Shown: one piece after another, positions 1 through 13,500 of the stretch | Position numbering within the stretch: the stretch's first letter is position 1 | How the letters are laid out: each line of letters begins with the position of its first letter | From: Colias croceus | Lineage: Eukaryota > Arthropoda > Insecta > Lepidoptera > Pieridae | DNA: 64,000 nucleotides | Assembly (NCBI RefSeq): GCF_905220415.1 | Contig: NC_059544.1 | Location: forward strand, 4,032,501-4,096,500 | Reading direction: 5' to 3' | Program-made: the position numbers and the translations under genes | Notes under the pieces: model-generated | Database searches by the model: none | Told to the model about the DNA's origin: nothing | Seen by the model: only the letters and a program-made list of their open reading frames with translations

Positions 1-2735
1 TCTAATCACCATTTCTATTGTCGCCTGGGGTTATGCATAACTGCCCTTTTAGAAACATTTAAAATGTACAAACATTACTTATTTTCTCCACTGGTTCCTT
101 ATTTTCCTTATCACAAAGCTTACACCTAGCATATCTTTATCCGCGACCAAGTCTTGTTGACTATCACAATTTGGGACCAACCTTAATCACCAGAACGTTT
201 AATTTTAATTATGAATGGGGCTTTATATTTCCAAGTGACGAAGCAAAGAAGAAAAGCGCGTTATACCATTCTACAAATGGGACACCGGGTATATTAATAA
301 TAATTAATTTGAAATACCTAACTGCGATGCGTTCACGCAGCGCCTATGACCAGAATGTACACAATGTTAACAAAACTCGCTTGGCACGAGGTTATCATTA
401 AGAAATAATTAATATTATGAAAAAACGTGACGATGACTTAAGAATAGATATGACCACAACCACTCGACTCATTCACACCGATTAATTAATGAATGAAATA
501 CTTAAATTTAAGGGAACTACCGCGGAAATAAGGTACGATTAAACCTATGATGAGAAGCGGGACACGAGACCTTACTACTCGAGAGATTATTATGACGATC
601 TTTCTAAGTACTGTGTGCTACTATACTACTCTAATAGGTTTTTAATAAATATAAAATTCAAATAAATATACAAGAAATAAATACGAGATATAGTTTTTAT
701 ATTAAGTAACAATTTTTGCTCCTAAATCGACCAACGAAAAACAAAATTTATATAAATGAAACATTATAACGAGTCACGTATATGTGAGTTGAAACAATTG
801 CGCGTTATATTTAGGATTTACAGCAACTATTTCGTAAAGATTATCTAGATCTGTTACTTAATATGTATTTGATTTAATTTATAAAATTTGCAAAAGTAAC
901 AAATTGTTTCTTTGTACTTTGAAGCAATTCACTAAATTACACCACATTAAAATTCAACACGAAATTCAAACGTAGGTGTCTAAATAAATTGTTATTAATT
1001 ACAAAAATTTAACAAATATAAGTATGTGCAAATAAACTAAGAAGTTGGCAACGTTTGTGTAATTACATTTATTAAAACTGAACAAATAACTCACTAAAAT
1101 ATGAATAATCAAACACATACTACGATTAATTTTCGACTGCGAAGAGTTGCATGAAATATTGCTATGAGCCTCCTTGTACAACCATTTCAAGTATCTTTAA
1201 AATAAATATATATTATTAAATCAACTCATATAAATTTAGGGGAAACATAAATACGTTCTTATACGACGAAAAGTTTAATCGAAAAAACGGTTAGACTTTT
1301 ATATAGAAATATATTGTTTCGATCTTTAAATAATATAAATTGTACGTAACTTCCTTATAGAGAAGATGAAATGCAAAAAGGAATTAACTGTGTTCTCTTT
1401 AGAGCTTTCTGCTATGTTGTTAATAAAATTTTCTATTTTATATCTAAAGAGGTAATGATAAGATCTTAAATATCGAAACGTTTATAATAAAAATCGATTA
1501 TATGTTTCGGAGGACTTTGATATATCGTATATGGATATTTACCACTATAACTTTGTACCGGAAAGAGGGGATCGACATCTTTACGAGTCATTGTAAAAAT
1601 GTACTATAATAATCTAAGATAGATGGCTCTGTATTTGACTATTAAACAATATGATTCTATAATTTGTGTTTTCTCTAGATAACGCAACTGTAATGCCATT
1701 TCACTATCATTTGTACATGGTCACCATCAGATGATCTGGTTCTTTTTAATATTTTCCTAAATATACCAACAACAGCTCGTTTCAAAAATTTATTTTTTTT
1801 ATCTTTTTTTTTTCAAATATTTTATTATTGATATACATTCATATAATGTATACTAAACTTTTAAATATATTTCTATATTCGAACGAGCAAACTTCGATAA
1901 AATTAAAATTGATTAACATATGAGATGGCATTACAATTACGGGGATTTGATTAAAATTATTAGGGATTTTGATATTGTTGATATTATGTACTATCGATTT
2001 ATGGCTAAACTAGAAATACGCAATAATATATCTCAATAAACACTTTGTAAGCATCTGCGTGTACAATAAGATAAACGGCATTATTTACAATACTATTTTA
2101 CCGTGCTTTGATTTTTAGATATATTTTTTGATCTTAGAATAAATAAGCGGTTAATACAAATTTAAAAAACGTTAAAGAGAGGTATACGTACAAACACACT
2201 CGACTGACTGGCTTTTATGGTCCATTAATTAATTATGATTTAAATCAACACGATTTCATGAGAGATCAAGGAATATTGTTATATTAAACTTAAACACAAT
2301 TTGTAAACGTATAAAATATGTAAGTATCAAATTATTTGCTGAAATATTCAAATCATAGTGTTCAAACATTGCATATTGTTGCGTAAAAGTTATTGAAAAA
2401 TCTTACTTTGGCAAAGTTCCAAGTACATTGTGTATTGAATACTTTTTTTATCTTCAATAATTTGATTGATTAAACATTGCATTTGTTACAGAAAAATGAC
2501 CTCATACGTAATTTTATTGTTAATTAACTGTACCAAATAGATGGCTTAACAGACAATCAACTTATTAAAGGTTATAACTTTTTATTAAGTATTATTCGTT
2601 CTTATTAATTCAATCCATATTTATCTTTGAAAAAAATATCAAATACGTCTTCTAAAGCCTATATCATTATAAGCTATGAGTAAGAAAATTTAAGCAAATG
2701 TTCTGTTTCCCGATTTCTCTTGTATCATGCCGAAA
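1..2735. other. AT-rich DNA without a recognised gene (3' side of hdc)
   Basis: Very AT-rich sequence with frequent stops in all frames. Only short open frames occur and none has a recognisable domain or an adequate start. It may include distal 3' UTR of headcase or intergenic sequence. I see no transposon ends. Confidence 0.5.
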
Positions 2736-2788
2736 GTTCAAGAACGTTCTTCTAGAAAGTTCTGGAACGTTCTCGAACATTCTAGAAC
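2736..2788. promoter_or_regulatory. Heat-shock element array
   Basis: From 2749 to 2788 there are eight contiguous pentamers alternating between nTTCn and nGAAn, which is the HSF-trimer binding pattern. Three further units at 2736-2750 are offset by 3 bp. The array is palindromic, so it has no strand of its own. The nearest good TATA box is at 2933-2940 on the plus strand. That the array drives heat-inducible transcription is inferred from motif density. Confidence 0.75.
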
Positions 2789-2850
2789 TTCTCTCTATTC
2801 GTTAGATCAATGAACGACAAAGCCAGCCAGCCGCCAATCAAACCGTGCCA

Positions 2851-2904
2851 GATGACAAGGATGATGATGATGATGTGCAGTGATGCGGATGATAGTGATG
2901 ATGA
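2851..2904. repeat. GAT-rich imperfect microsatellite
   Basis: An imperfect GAT/GATGAT repeat lies between the heat-shock-element array and the TATA box. It is broken by GTGCAGT and GCGGATGATA. No open frame through it is supported. Confidence 0.6.
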
Positions 2905-2932
2905 GGCCTTCACTAACGGACAAACAGTCCTC

Positions 2933-2940
2933 TATAAATT
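2933..2940 (+). promoter_or_regulatory. Candidate TATA box downstream of the HSE array
   Basis: TATAAATT lies 145 bp after the last heat-shock pentamer and would place a transcription start near 2960-2970 on the plus strand. Downstream there are only small ORFs, for example a 32-codon one at 3049-3147 whose ATG has a CAAA context. A product would run toward the 3' end of headcase, antisense to it. Assignment as a promoter is inference. Confidence 0.35.
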
Positions 2941-4404
2941 TCCTTTAAGAATCTACACTTAATAAGGGCAATGCACACTGTTTACACGTAAACCGGGCAA
3001 AGATCTCTAAAAGTTGTTCCGTTTGTAATAGACAAGGGGAATTTCAAAATGTTGCGTAGAAAATATCAGTATTTGTGTTCTGTGGTCCATTATTTTGTCG
3101 CTACGCATAAACACGTGCGCATTTACCCCGTCGTGATAAATTTATAAAAGATAAATGGCAGTTTTGATTTTAGAAGAATGCAAAAATTTTCACCTATAAA
3201 AATCGTCAAGTCTTTATAGAATTATTGCCTACGGTGCGAACGAATTCACATTTCACTATCATTGTAAACAGTAAGCGCCTACCTATCCGCACCACTTTAT
3301 CTATCACTAACACACGTCTACATCTATAAAATTTATCACTTTTAATCACTTTGCGAGTAAGTATCAAATGTATCAAAAACTTATCTAAATTTTTTATCTT
3401 TAAACGTTAATGAGTAAATGGGCTTCGCTTCGACGCTACACGCCAAAGACCTATACTTACAAACAAATAGACATTCATGATAATTATAAGAAAACCTTAA
3501 GCTAAACTAAGATAGACGTAGCAAAATTTTAATATAACAAAAAAGGAAATAACTTGGAAGGTAACTTCGGTGATGAGCGGCAATCTTACCCTTACATCTG
3601 ATCCAAACATCGAGACTCGTTTTTTATTTGATATGGCACGATTCCAAATAAATACTTTTTTAATATTTTATCGTCCGCTAATCACTGAAGCTATTGAGAA
3701 AATACCGAAACAATTCTTCGATACAATAAACCTTAGAGTAATCGTAATACATATCCACAAGCTAATCATATTATTGGTGACACAGCAATCGCTTACAATT
3801 AAAACCCCTACCGATAATTAAGTGAAAATGAATAAATGAAATCGTTAAGAAAATAACCTAACTGGCATTTTCGAGAGGTCCCTCTGATGAAAGTGCCATT
3901 TTGGTGGGAGAAAATAAAGATTGCAATAAACCTAAGAAAATATCGTATAACACTTAAGTTAAAGTTTAAAATTTTGCTAAAATAAAACATAACTAATAAA
4001 CTAAATTGAACTAAATAACACACCACTCGAACCGCCCTATCAAATAGGGTCACCGTATCAGTATCACTGAAATCGAAGAATCAATAATTTAAACAAAAAA
4101 AAAATCTTTTAGGTCCTTCAGAAGGAACAGATATAGCCGATCCGAGACTGAACCGAAAACGAAAAACAAAATGCAATTTCTGGTGTCACAATATTCAGCG
4201 GTAAATATTATTTTCGATAAAATCAACATCTATCTATTTTAATCAACAAAGTACAGAATAAAATTAAAATAAAATCAATAGGACGATCTAAACCGACGCA
4301 TAAAATTACTTTCAATAATACCAACTTAATTTAACAAAAATTATCACTAGGGCCTCCTGCGAGGCGATCGTCCGGGTCGTCACACGTCACACATCGCGCG
4401 CACT
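2941..4404. other. Region 3' of the headcase coding sequence, including probable 3' UTR
   Basis: AT-rich stretch following the TGA that closes the long headcase frame on the minus strand, so at least the part next to 4404 should be 3' UTR. The first AATAAA on the minus strand that I found below the stop reads as TTTATT at 3623-3628. I cannot tell whether it is used. No protein-coding gene is supported here. Confidence 0.4.
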
Positions 4405-4740
4405 TCAGGCGAGCTGGTTCAGGTAGTCGATGAAGTCGTTGGAGAAGAGCTGCAGCGGCTGCGGCGCGCGCTCGGGCTTGGGGCGCAGCGCCGCGGCCGC
4501 CAGGTAGCGCTCCGCCAGCGACTCGCCCAGGCTCATGGCCAGCGTCTCCGGGCTCAGGCCGAGCAGCGACAGCGACTCCGCGATGCTGGCCAGGCCGGGC
4601 GCCAGGAACTTGTCCTCCTGGGGCTCGGGCGCGCGGGCCATGCTCGTGTTGACGACGGGGCGCAGCGCGGGCGCGGGCGGGGAGCGGCCCCGCGGCTCGG
4701 GGGGGGTGCCGGGGGAGGGGCCCGGCACCGCCGTTTGTTA
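4405..4740 (-). CDS. hdc: headcase readthrough extension (110 codons after the TAA)
   Basis: After the TAA the frame stays open for 110 codons to a TGA at 4407-4405. From the internal Met onward every third position is G or C, as in the exon before the stop, while the flanking UTR is AT-rich. This is a coding signature. The extension is Pro/Ala-rich at first, then has a helix-like part (LGLSPETLAMSLGESLAERY) and an acidic-hydrophobic end, LQLFSNDFIDYLNQLA. Readthrough would give about 522 residues. Drosophila hdc is known to make its functional long protein by UAA readthrough. Alternatives are an intron removing the stop, for which I see no good GT/AG pair, or an assembly error. Confidence 0.82.
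4705..4729 (-). promoter_or_regulatory. hdc: RNA hairpin 3' of the headcase TAA (readthrough stimulator candidate)
   Basis: On the minus strand GGTGCCGGG (4729-4721) is followed by a 7-nt C-rich loop (4720-4714) and CCCGGCACC (4713-4705), a perfect 9-bp GC-rich stem. Exactly 8 nt separate the TAA from the stem, a spacing typical of stimulatory 3' structures. Stimulation of readthrough is inferred. Confidence 0.75.
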
Positions 4741-4908
4741 TGGCCACTGCTGGAACAGCGGGAAGGCCCGTTTCGTGAAGCAGTACGTGAGCGGCTTCAC
4801 GAAGTGCGTGTCGACCACGCGGCAGTGCGGGCACGTCACCGGGTGCGAGTAGTCCGAGTAGTTCAGCCGCTGGTGCGGGTGCAGCAGCGGCTTGTAGCAG
4901 TTGTTGCA
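4738..4908 (-). CDS. hdc: headcase coding exon 5 up to the internal TAA
   Basis: 171 nt including TAA; acceptor CCCAACAG. It encodes CNNCYKPLLHPHQRL, a CPHC pair and THFVKPLTYCFTKR, ending in QQWP. Third codon positions are almost all G or C, except in AAA, CCA and the stop. The TAA at 4740-4738 ends the short isoform, and the same frame continues beyond it. Confidence 0.93.
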   Translation of the reverse strand, partial: CNNCYKPLLHPHQRLNYSDYSHPVTCPHCRVVDTHFVKPLTYCFTKRAFPLFQQWP

Positions 4909-7508
4909 CTGTTGGGACAAACATAATATATTGTAACAATAAGTTTGGCACTCGTTGAACTATTATTCAAATTATTATCCGTGTGAATTTTATTGTAAAC
5001 TATTTTCATCGTAATAAATGAGAAGTTTTAATGTTTCACAAACTTCCACATATTTTAATTTTTCAAATTTAAATAGCTAATGCTATAAATACACACTGAA
5101 GAATATAAAACATCCATTAATCATAAGTCTATAAAAACGAAACTAACCTACCTAGCTACTTTTGTCTCTTGTAAAGCACAATAAAATATAACAATAGCGG
5201 AGAATAGGAAATAAAGACTTGGCTTTGTTAAATTATAAAATACTACCTTTTGCAAGGTGCGCTTTATACTATGAATTGCAGCTTAAATCCTATTCGAATT
5301 CGCCGTCTTTTGCAGATATGAGTTTTCTAACATGTTTTAAAGGAACATATTGTATTTTTCTTGTATGAAAGTTCTCCTTATAGAAATGTCTTATTCAATA
5401 TTTGAAGGTGATATTTTGTAACAACTACCAGCAGAGATTATCTACTACATCGCACTTCAACTAAATCGAAACAAAATTTGTTAAAGTACGTCTCCAAATT
5501 AAGTAACAGTTAGGATACAATTTGTCTTATTCCATACACATAGCATAGAATTGTAACCTCACCTTCAATCGTTCAGCACAGCACGGAGTGGCCATGAAGA
5601 TGTCATACGAGTACATAGTGCCCAGTACCAAAGATGAGCCATCCCACTTCTGGCCACAGAACCGGCAGCGGATAGTGCGCTCTGGGTCACATCGCTCCAG
5701 ACATCCCATGCACACGCAGGTCAGATATTGCGTGCGACCTTCCACTTTCACCTGTGGGAATAAGGGCTAATTTTATTTGAAGAAATTTTATTTTAGTACA
5801 CATTTTTTGAAGGAATTCTTGAGATACGAGAAAGGAACGTACGAACTGCATACGTAAAAATGTACAAGGAGCAAATAAATTACGAGTAGCTCGTTATCAT
5901 TTTGTTATCAATAAACATTGCAATAAATTTATTTTTTTAAATAATTTCAGTTTAAATTAGTTTCGAGTGCGAAGTGAAAATTATATTTTTTATTGTGCAT
6001 TACAAAATGTAAAAATCGTATTATTTGTTTAAAAAGATTTATTTAAAGTAGTTTTTAATGATTTATTTTTCACAATGTATTTCTGCGCGGTGTGTTAAGT
6101 GAAACCAATTAATTGATATTAATTAAAGTACATGAGTTGCTATTAATAGTTACTATTGAAAATATATTGTAATTCATATCTTGGTAATTAAGATACATCC
6201 GCCATTTTGCAATTATAGCAAATTAATTAGTAGTTCCTTGCAGCAAAACATAACACAGGAAAGCGTACGACCTCTAACCTAGGGGAATATACTTTTTCAA
6301 AGCATGTATGCAAGAACCAATAAGCTGTTACTTTAATATCGCAGAAGTATAAACCAAAATAATTTGTACTAACGAGAGAATAATGTGCAAAAAATATTAT
6401 TGGTATTATTATATAGGCATTGTTGTCAATCCTTTTTGGGACTTTATGTTTCATGCCAAAAGTAATTAGTTGTCTACACTAATATTATAAAGAGGAAAAC
6501 TTTGTTTGTTTGTTTGATTGTAATGAATAGGCTCATAAACTACTGAACTGATTTTAAAAATTCTTTCACCATTCGAAAGCTACATTATCCACGAGTAATA
6601 TAGGCTATATAATATCATGCTAAGACCAACAGGAGCGGAGCCACGCGGCTGAAACCGCGCAGCACAGCTAGTCAGTTATAAAGTCATGGTTATTTCATCT
6701 CAGCATGGAATTCTTATAAGAATTGCATCTCGCTTTCCATACATCGTTACAGGGGGATAATCCATTGAAATATGTCACCTGTGCAAGGGTTAGTCCGAAT
6801 GGATGCGAGGGGAATGCTAATTCCATCTCCAAACAAACATAAGTATCTTTGAGCTCGTTCTTGTAATTCGCTGAATAAACAACGCCGAGCCGAGAAGTTT
6901 GTCGCATGGATTGCGCGGGGGACGCTTCGTAGAAAACAAACTTTGCCACATCTTATTTAAGTTTGAGACTTTTCGAGGCTCGCCAATTTAAAACGCGTTT
7001 TGTTCCCCCATGTTTAATTAACGAGTGTATCATTGAGGTATATGTAGCCTGGAGGTGGAACAGCATTGAGAGGAAAGCGTGGATAAATATATGTAATTAA
7101 AACAGCTTTAATTAATGATTTTACGCAAGTTTTCTGGGATGAGTTCATGGAAACCCAATTTATCTTGAATATTTGAGACTAGCTTCCGCCCGCGACTCCG
7201 TCCGCGCGGATGTCGGTCTTCGCGTGGATGGTTTATTTCTCCATTTTGAGTAACTCTGACAATAAAACATCTTATAAATATCTATTGGACCCAAATACGG
7301 CTAGGCCTATAATAATACGCAACGTGTGTTCGCGGTTCTACAGAACAACGTCTATAAAACTGAAAAGTTAAGATTAATTTTTTTCTACGTATTTTTCCAG
7401 GAAAATTAATTTTAAAAAGTATCCTATTTTACGCCCAGGAAAATAAGGTATAATTATACCAAGTTTCATCGAAATCGAACCGTTAGTTTTCACGTGATGC
7501 CTTCACAT

Positions 7509-7549
<41 letters not shown>

Positions 7550-10500
7550 AATTTTTTTAATCACATATTTGGGTTTGGTATCGATCCAGTAACACCCCCT
7601 GGTATTTATTTTTTCAATATTTTTAATGTACAGAATTGACCCTTCTACAGATTTATTATATGTATAGATTGTATTGAATAAAGCATGCCATTGCCGTATT
7701 ACTGTTTTCTACAATCCTTGGAAATAACTATTCCCTAAGTTAAACTTTTACGAGTGTAACAACCATATCCTACCTCAACAGCGCTGCTAGTGTGTTGGCG
7801 TGGGCTAAGGAAGAAGGTCCCATCGACCAGGGGATAACGGTCGAACACGTGCAGGGTCTCCTTGCAGAGCGCGCAGGACACCCTCGGCTTGTGCTGACCA
7901 GCCAGCGTGGACAGGATGAAGAGCCTGGTATCGTCGTTGCCATGGTTACCCTCGTCTTCGATCTGTAACAATAATGTTTGTTAAGCTTTTTGCGTGTCAA
8001 ATGTTCTAATGCTTCTTTAGAAGATAAGTATACAGTCTTAGGAGCTGTGGATAGAAATGAAACAGCTTTGAATTTAAGTACTTATTAAAATTTGAAAATT
8101 CCTAACTTTAGCATGTTGGAGATGTGAACTCAAGAAGTTTTCATTTAAAAGTATATGTTATTATAATTAATATAAGATAATTTCTGCAAGTCGTTAAATA
8201 CACGTTGTTAAGTACGCTGGCAACAAGTCACATTTACATATTTGATTATAAATAATACTAAGACGAGTGTGGATAAAATTACATCTTTGACGGCAACACT
8301 TGAGGCGATGTTCAACAGGAAAACCTTGCTCTTATAAATAAACAATCACGACTTTACTAAGTGATGAAGTATAAATAATGGCTCACAACACTACTTTTAA
8401 AATAATAACAAAAATATCTATAATTAATGTAATTGTAGAAAACTGTCTAGTTATCTATTTTACGACACTCAAGTAAATTATAGTTTATTTGCATACAGTC
8501 AACCAGTTCCGCGATACGTTTAAAACGACAAGAAACCATAGATCAATATTATATATTAACTCAAAGGAAATAGGAAGAAATGTGCGGTTACAGCGCATAA
8601 AATGGTAACGCAATAGAAAACAATGTAATGCTAGGCTGTTTAGAGCTCGTAGGAAAACCACGCTTGCAATTTCAATATTTCATATCCCCACATTTACATA
8701 TTACGATTAATGCATCCACCCACGACACTTACCGCAGCAACTCTCCCTTCGTAATGACCCAAGTAAATGACTGCATAAAGTTGAATAATGAAAGGCTGAA
8801 AGGCAATTACGCTGAATTCGGAGTCGAAGTCAAACAAAGGCTCACGAGCGCCGCAGAGATCGATTGTGAAGCGAAACTCATTCACGTACGAACAATTTGT
8901 GAACGCGAATAATAATGAAAGTTTAACGAGTTACTACTTCTACGCTCTAAACTTAATTAAACATATTATGACGCGTACACCCTCAAATATTTTCATTACG
9001 CATTGTATCGGCAACTCATCGCGTGTCTATTGTTAGTCGATGCAGATGATTTAGTTGTGTTAAACATGCGTTACATGAATACGTTTGATCGGTAACATGT
9101 TGTAGACTAGACTACACTAGACGTGTAATGCAGGATGTTATAATATGCAAGCACGTTGCGCATTCCAGTGTGCTCGATGTTAGCATTCCTATTATACTAT
9201 TAATAGAATGACGTCGTGACACCAGGAACACATAAAACGTCCCAGCAAGTGCAATGACCTACGCAAACAAACTCAATATGATTTGCCGTATAGAACACTG
9301 CAGTTTGCCAAGAGACGGAGCGGGGGCAGCCATCCGGCATAGCTAACGTTTGATAACTTCCCAAGTTTAAAATGAACGTCGCCTCGCTATTTTATTCGAT
9401 TGACATTCTAGTCAATTAGAATGCAGGTTGACTGTACTATGCATGTTAAGTGCATACAGCAATTACTACGGCTCGTTGTTTTATGTCATGATAAATAACG
9501 ATTTAATAGGACCGCCTGCAAAGGACGTGTGTGATTGATTCGTCTAGAAACGGGCGACCGTGATTGATACAGCCGTATCGAAATGCACGCGCGAACAACC
9601 CGCAAACAGTGAATCTTCATGAATTTCACTGTGCATTAATTAAAAGGGTGCGAACGAAGCCGCCTCAGGACTAATGAGTGACAATTAAATTGTTAAGTGT
9701 CGCGTTCAGGAAAGTTTAGTGAGGTTGCAGGTCGTGGGCAACGACCCGCCAAGACCGCCGCAACTTGCACAATTTACTGTGTACATACTGCAGATATTGC
9801 AAGATTGATGAGTACTTTAAAGGAGACTATTTATTTACTCAATCCGATCACGACTCGTCTCGCAATCGTCGCCTTTACATTATACGACTGATTCGTGGCA
9901 GTAAAGTTCCGACGTAAAACATTCGAAGACATGCATTTTGTTCTCGTATGTGATGTAACTGCTTGTCTGTGTATTAATGGAAGACCGTTTAGTTCTTTCC
10001 ACAGACAGTTAACACGAGCAGTCTGCTCAGACAGCTATGTCTAACGAGAGCGAGCGATGGTTACTTCCTATAATTACGCCTACTTAAATTTACATAGAGT
10101 AGAGAAACTTGGCAGCCAGTGAAATGGTCTCAATAAAGGAATATTCATACTTGGCTCTCGACGCCTCGTTCTTAGCTTGAAAATAGTTCCTCATATTTCC
10201 ATATAACTTTAATAAATGCAGCCTAAGACTAATTCGATGTGATTAAGGTGTTATTTCATGTTGCAGAGTAATCTCAAAAGGGATCTGCAAATTTTTACGA
10301 TGAATGGTTAAATAAACATTCTGTTTCTAGAAATGTTCTGAAAGTTTTAAAGATAAAATATAATTATCCTCGAAAGATGTCGAACGACGAGCCTTATTCA
10401 TAAACCTATAGGTATACAATATACATTGCTCAAAATTATGTGCATAAAGCCTTTTGTTTACTCAAAATAAACAACTGGAAGTTACTCACCAGTCACCACA

Positions 10501-13500
10501 CAGACAACCTTCGTTTTCCATTGTCTTTGCTATCTTCACTGAGACTGTTTTTAAATGAGCTTTTAATATAAAATGTCGCCGACGTTAATGTTGAATAACT
10601 TTAATAAATCCAGATTGTTCCCCTGCTTGGCTTATTTTTAATTAGGCAAATGAAAGTTTCCTATTATATTCCGCCGTCGTCGGCAGCCGGCGTAAGTACC
10701 GTACAAATAAAAATTAAATACAAAGAACCCTCGGCAGAGAACGCAAAGGCCATGTAAAATGAGAAACCTAGCCGCAAATCCAATTAGCCGCAACAAGATA
10801 TCGAATGCGATATTGGCGAAATGTACTGCAGTTCAAAGCGGTACCATTTTGTATAGAAGGAAGAGAGTTTATTGACAATAAATGATATTAAAGATGGTCG
10901 AGCATACTGCAGTCGTGGCTATATTCTGCTCCGAGAGGGACAGCGTACGAAAAGCAATTTTTCACCAACGCCAAACCAAACAATAAGTCTGCAAGTGGAT
11001 GGTATTTGCGGTGCTCGATACATTTATCCTGACGGTTGCGTTACGTTCCGTTTCATGTTTGCTATTGTCTGAGAGCTTCGTGTTAATGCTCTTTGTTACA
11101 GAAAATGCATTCAGCGTTACTATAGTTCAATTTGGACGATAGAATTATGATACAAATGCCTTGAATACAATATCGTGCAAATGCAAAGCATTGTCTAAAG
11201 AAATGACGCTTTATACAATCGTAGCCATCACTCCTGCGTGTAACTTGTCCGCACCTCATCAGTATTCGACTGTCAAAGGATTGTGGTTTATGTAAATCTC
11301 AAACATTTATTACTCCAGCAACGTGGCAGCCCCGTAATGTCGATATACCGCGTCGAGAGATTCATAGAACGTATAATTTGTTAATCTTGACGAAAATAAA
11401 TTGTACCTTGTATACATATTTTCTTATAATATTTGTTATAATCATAATTCTGACAGAAGAATTTGCAAATACGGCAAAATCATATTCGGCGCGAAAATTC
11501 CACGCTTCATAATTTTGATATTTACATAAGTAAATTAGTATCAGGCCTGAAAATTCCACTTTTCGCACATCGCAACATTCCGCGACATTCTTAGAAGTTC
11601 AACCGTTTTAATTTAACGAAACCTTTTCATACATAATCCCTACCTACACGTGGAAATTGTATGAAAATTCTCTGCATAATACCTGCTTAAGCAGACGGAA
11701 TCTTGTCGTTTTATTGCTTGAGAAATAGTGAAATGTATTCCCCCAGAGGAAAATGAAGTGCAGAACGAACTATCTCATCTCTTTACGACGAAAATGTACA
11801 AGAATTTACATTCAAACGAGTGTAAAAATTCTTAAACGCGTTGCGAGTGGGCGTGAGGTCTTTGATGGGATTTTGATGAGTTTCCCTGTCAAACACGACA
11901 CAAACATAGCGCTGTTATTTTTTATTAAACTGTTCTGGAACAATTGAGTGGTGCTCTGTCAATTACAGAAATATCCAACGAATAAATTGATTGCTATAAC
12001 AGAAGTAAATGTAACGATTTTATGTCAAACATAGACTAGAAGTACCAAAAAATAATTTGCACAAAGAAAATATGTTCGCCGCAGTCGAGACGGGTGCTTA
12101 GTACATGGAAAACTACTTATCCTAACTTGGTTTTATCGTTAACTGTATTGTTATGTCAGTACTACCCATTTAAGTAATGTCATTAGTGCCACTAGATAAT
12201 GGCTACTCGTTTTACGCTTCGCATGTGTTTTTATGAATATAAATCCGACTGTTTTAAAGTTTAGATTTAGCACATAAAACCTCGAAAGACAGCCCGATGG
12301 ATAAATAAATTAATCAAGTTTATCAATTATTTATTGCTATTAAATAACTCCTTTGTCCACGCATAAAATCATATACAAACAAATAAACTGATTGATGTAG
12401 GTCAAGGCGTGCTTACTCATGAGCAATGGGTTAATAACGATGTTTAATAATTTACTTTAAAATAGTTTAAATACACTTAGCGTAGTTGCTACAAAGCTGA
12501 CTGTGATTGCGTAGTTCTGAAATCAGAATTAGTGCCAATTAGCTATCGCTAATGAGATTAATTAGTACGAATTCGTCTAGTCTTTTTTAGTCTGAGTACT
12601 GAGGCTGAGTAGTAATCCTATATAAATAGGTTTTTGCTTTAGTCATTCAAATTTATATAACTCCAAAGCGATTTATCATAGTCATGCAGTTGGAGGTAAT
12701 TAGCCTGTAACAATTCTCAATATCCTTTTTAATAGTATGACTTAAATATATTAATATTTTGACGTATTTACGATTACATTATTATTTATATCTAGCAGGT
12801 ACATATATAGTACATATATAGTAGGTAACATTTTCCATAACATATAAATAAGATTTGTAAGATTTATGAATACACGTAGAGCGATAGAATCACCATTTTC
12901 TATACATAATAATAACAATAAACATTAACAAAAAAGTAGGTTCACAAACAACTTATTTCCAAATAAAAATATATTATCATAAGTATCTTACAAGATAGCA
13001 ATATGGCGACGAGTATTATAAAACAGTCGGAAAACACACATGCTTCACCACGTGCGTGTCACAGCTGGGTAAACAATATGTATCATTGATATAACATACC
13101 TAACGAAATGTGTTACTTTTGTATCATACATAACAATGTATTCTTGGTTCTTTACACCTGAATATAGCATCAACATAACGTCTTGAAACGCCAATCTTAC
13201 AACTTCACTACAAAGTATAAAACAAAGTCGCTTTCCCTGTCTCTACTCTCTATGTATGCTACTACTACTCAACTTATTGATGCGGTTTTTTTAATAGATT
13301 CAAGTGGAAGGTACATAATTTATTAGGTTTAAGATTAAGCAGGCAAAACCGTGGGCGGAAAGGTAGTATATAAAAGCAAGAATAAAACATCTTCATAAAA
13401 GATAAACATTCGCTCCAAGTGAAATCGTTTGATTCTTCGTCTAAGTATCTCTTCAAGTCTAATCTAATCCCTTGCGGCTGGGTAAACAATGGATCGCTGT

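Larger units (their letters stand above)
5752..7773 (-). other. hdc: headcase intron 3
   Basis: 2,022 nt. It contains a Helitron-like copy (6473-6671) and an RTE-like LINE 3' fragment (7178-7667). The rest is AT-rich with no supported gene. Confidence 0.8.

Noticed and set aside
3049..3147. 32-codon ORF downstream of the HSE/TATA, with CAAAATG start
   Set aside because: Good start context but preceded by another ATG, with no similarity or coding signature. Kept only as a note in the promoter entry.
4331..4951. 206-codon minus-strand frame over headcase exon 5
   Set aside because: It is out of phase with the spliced headcase frame and exists because of the GC-rich composition. The in-phase reading has the conserved residues and G/C third positions.
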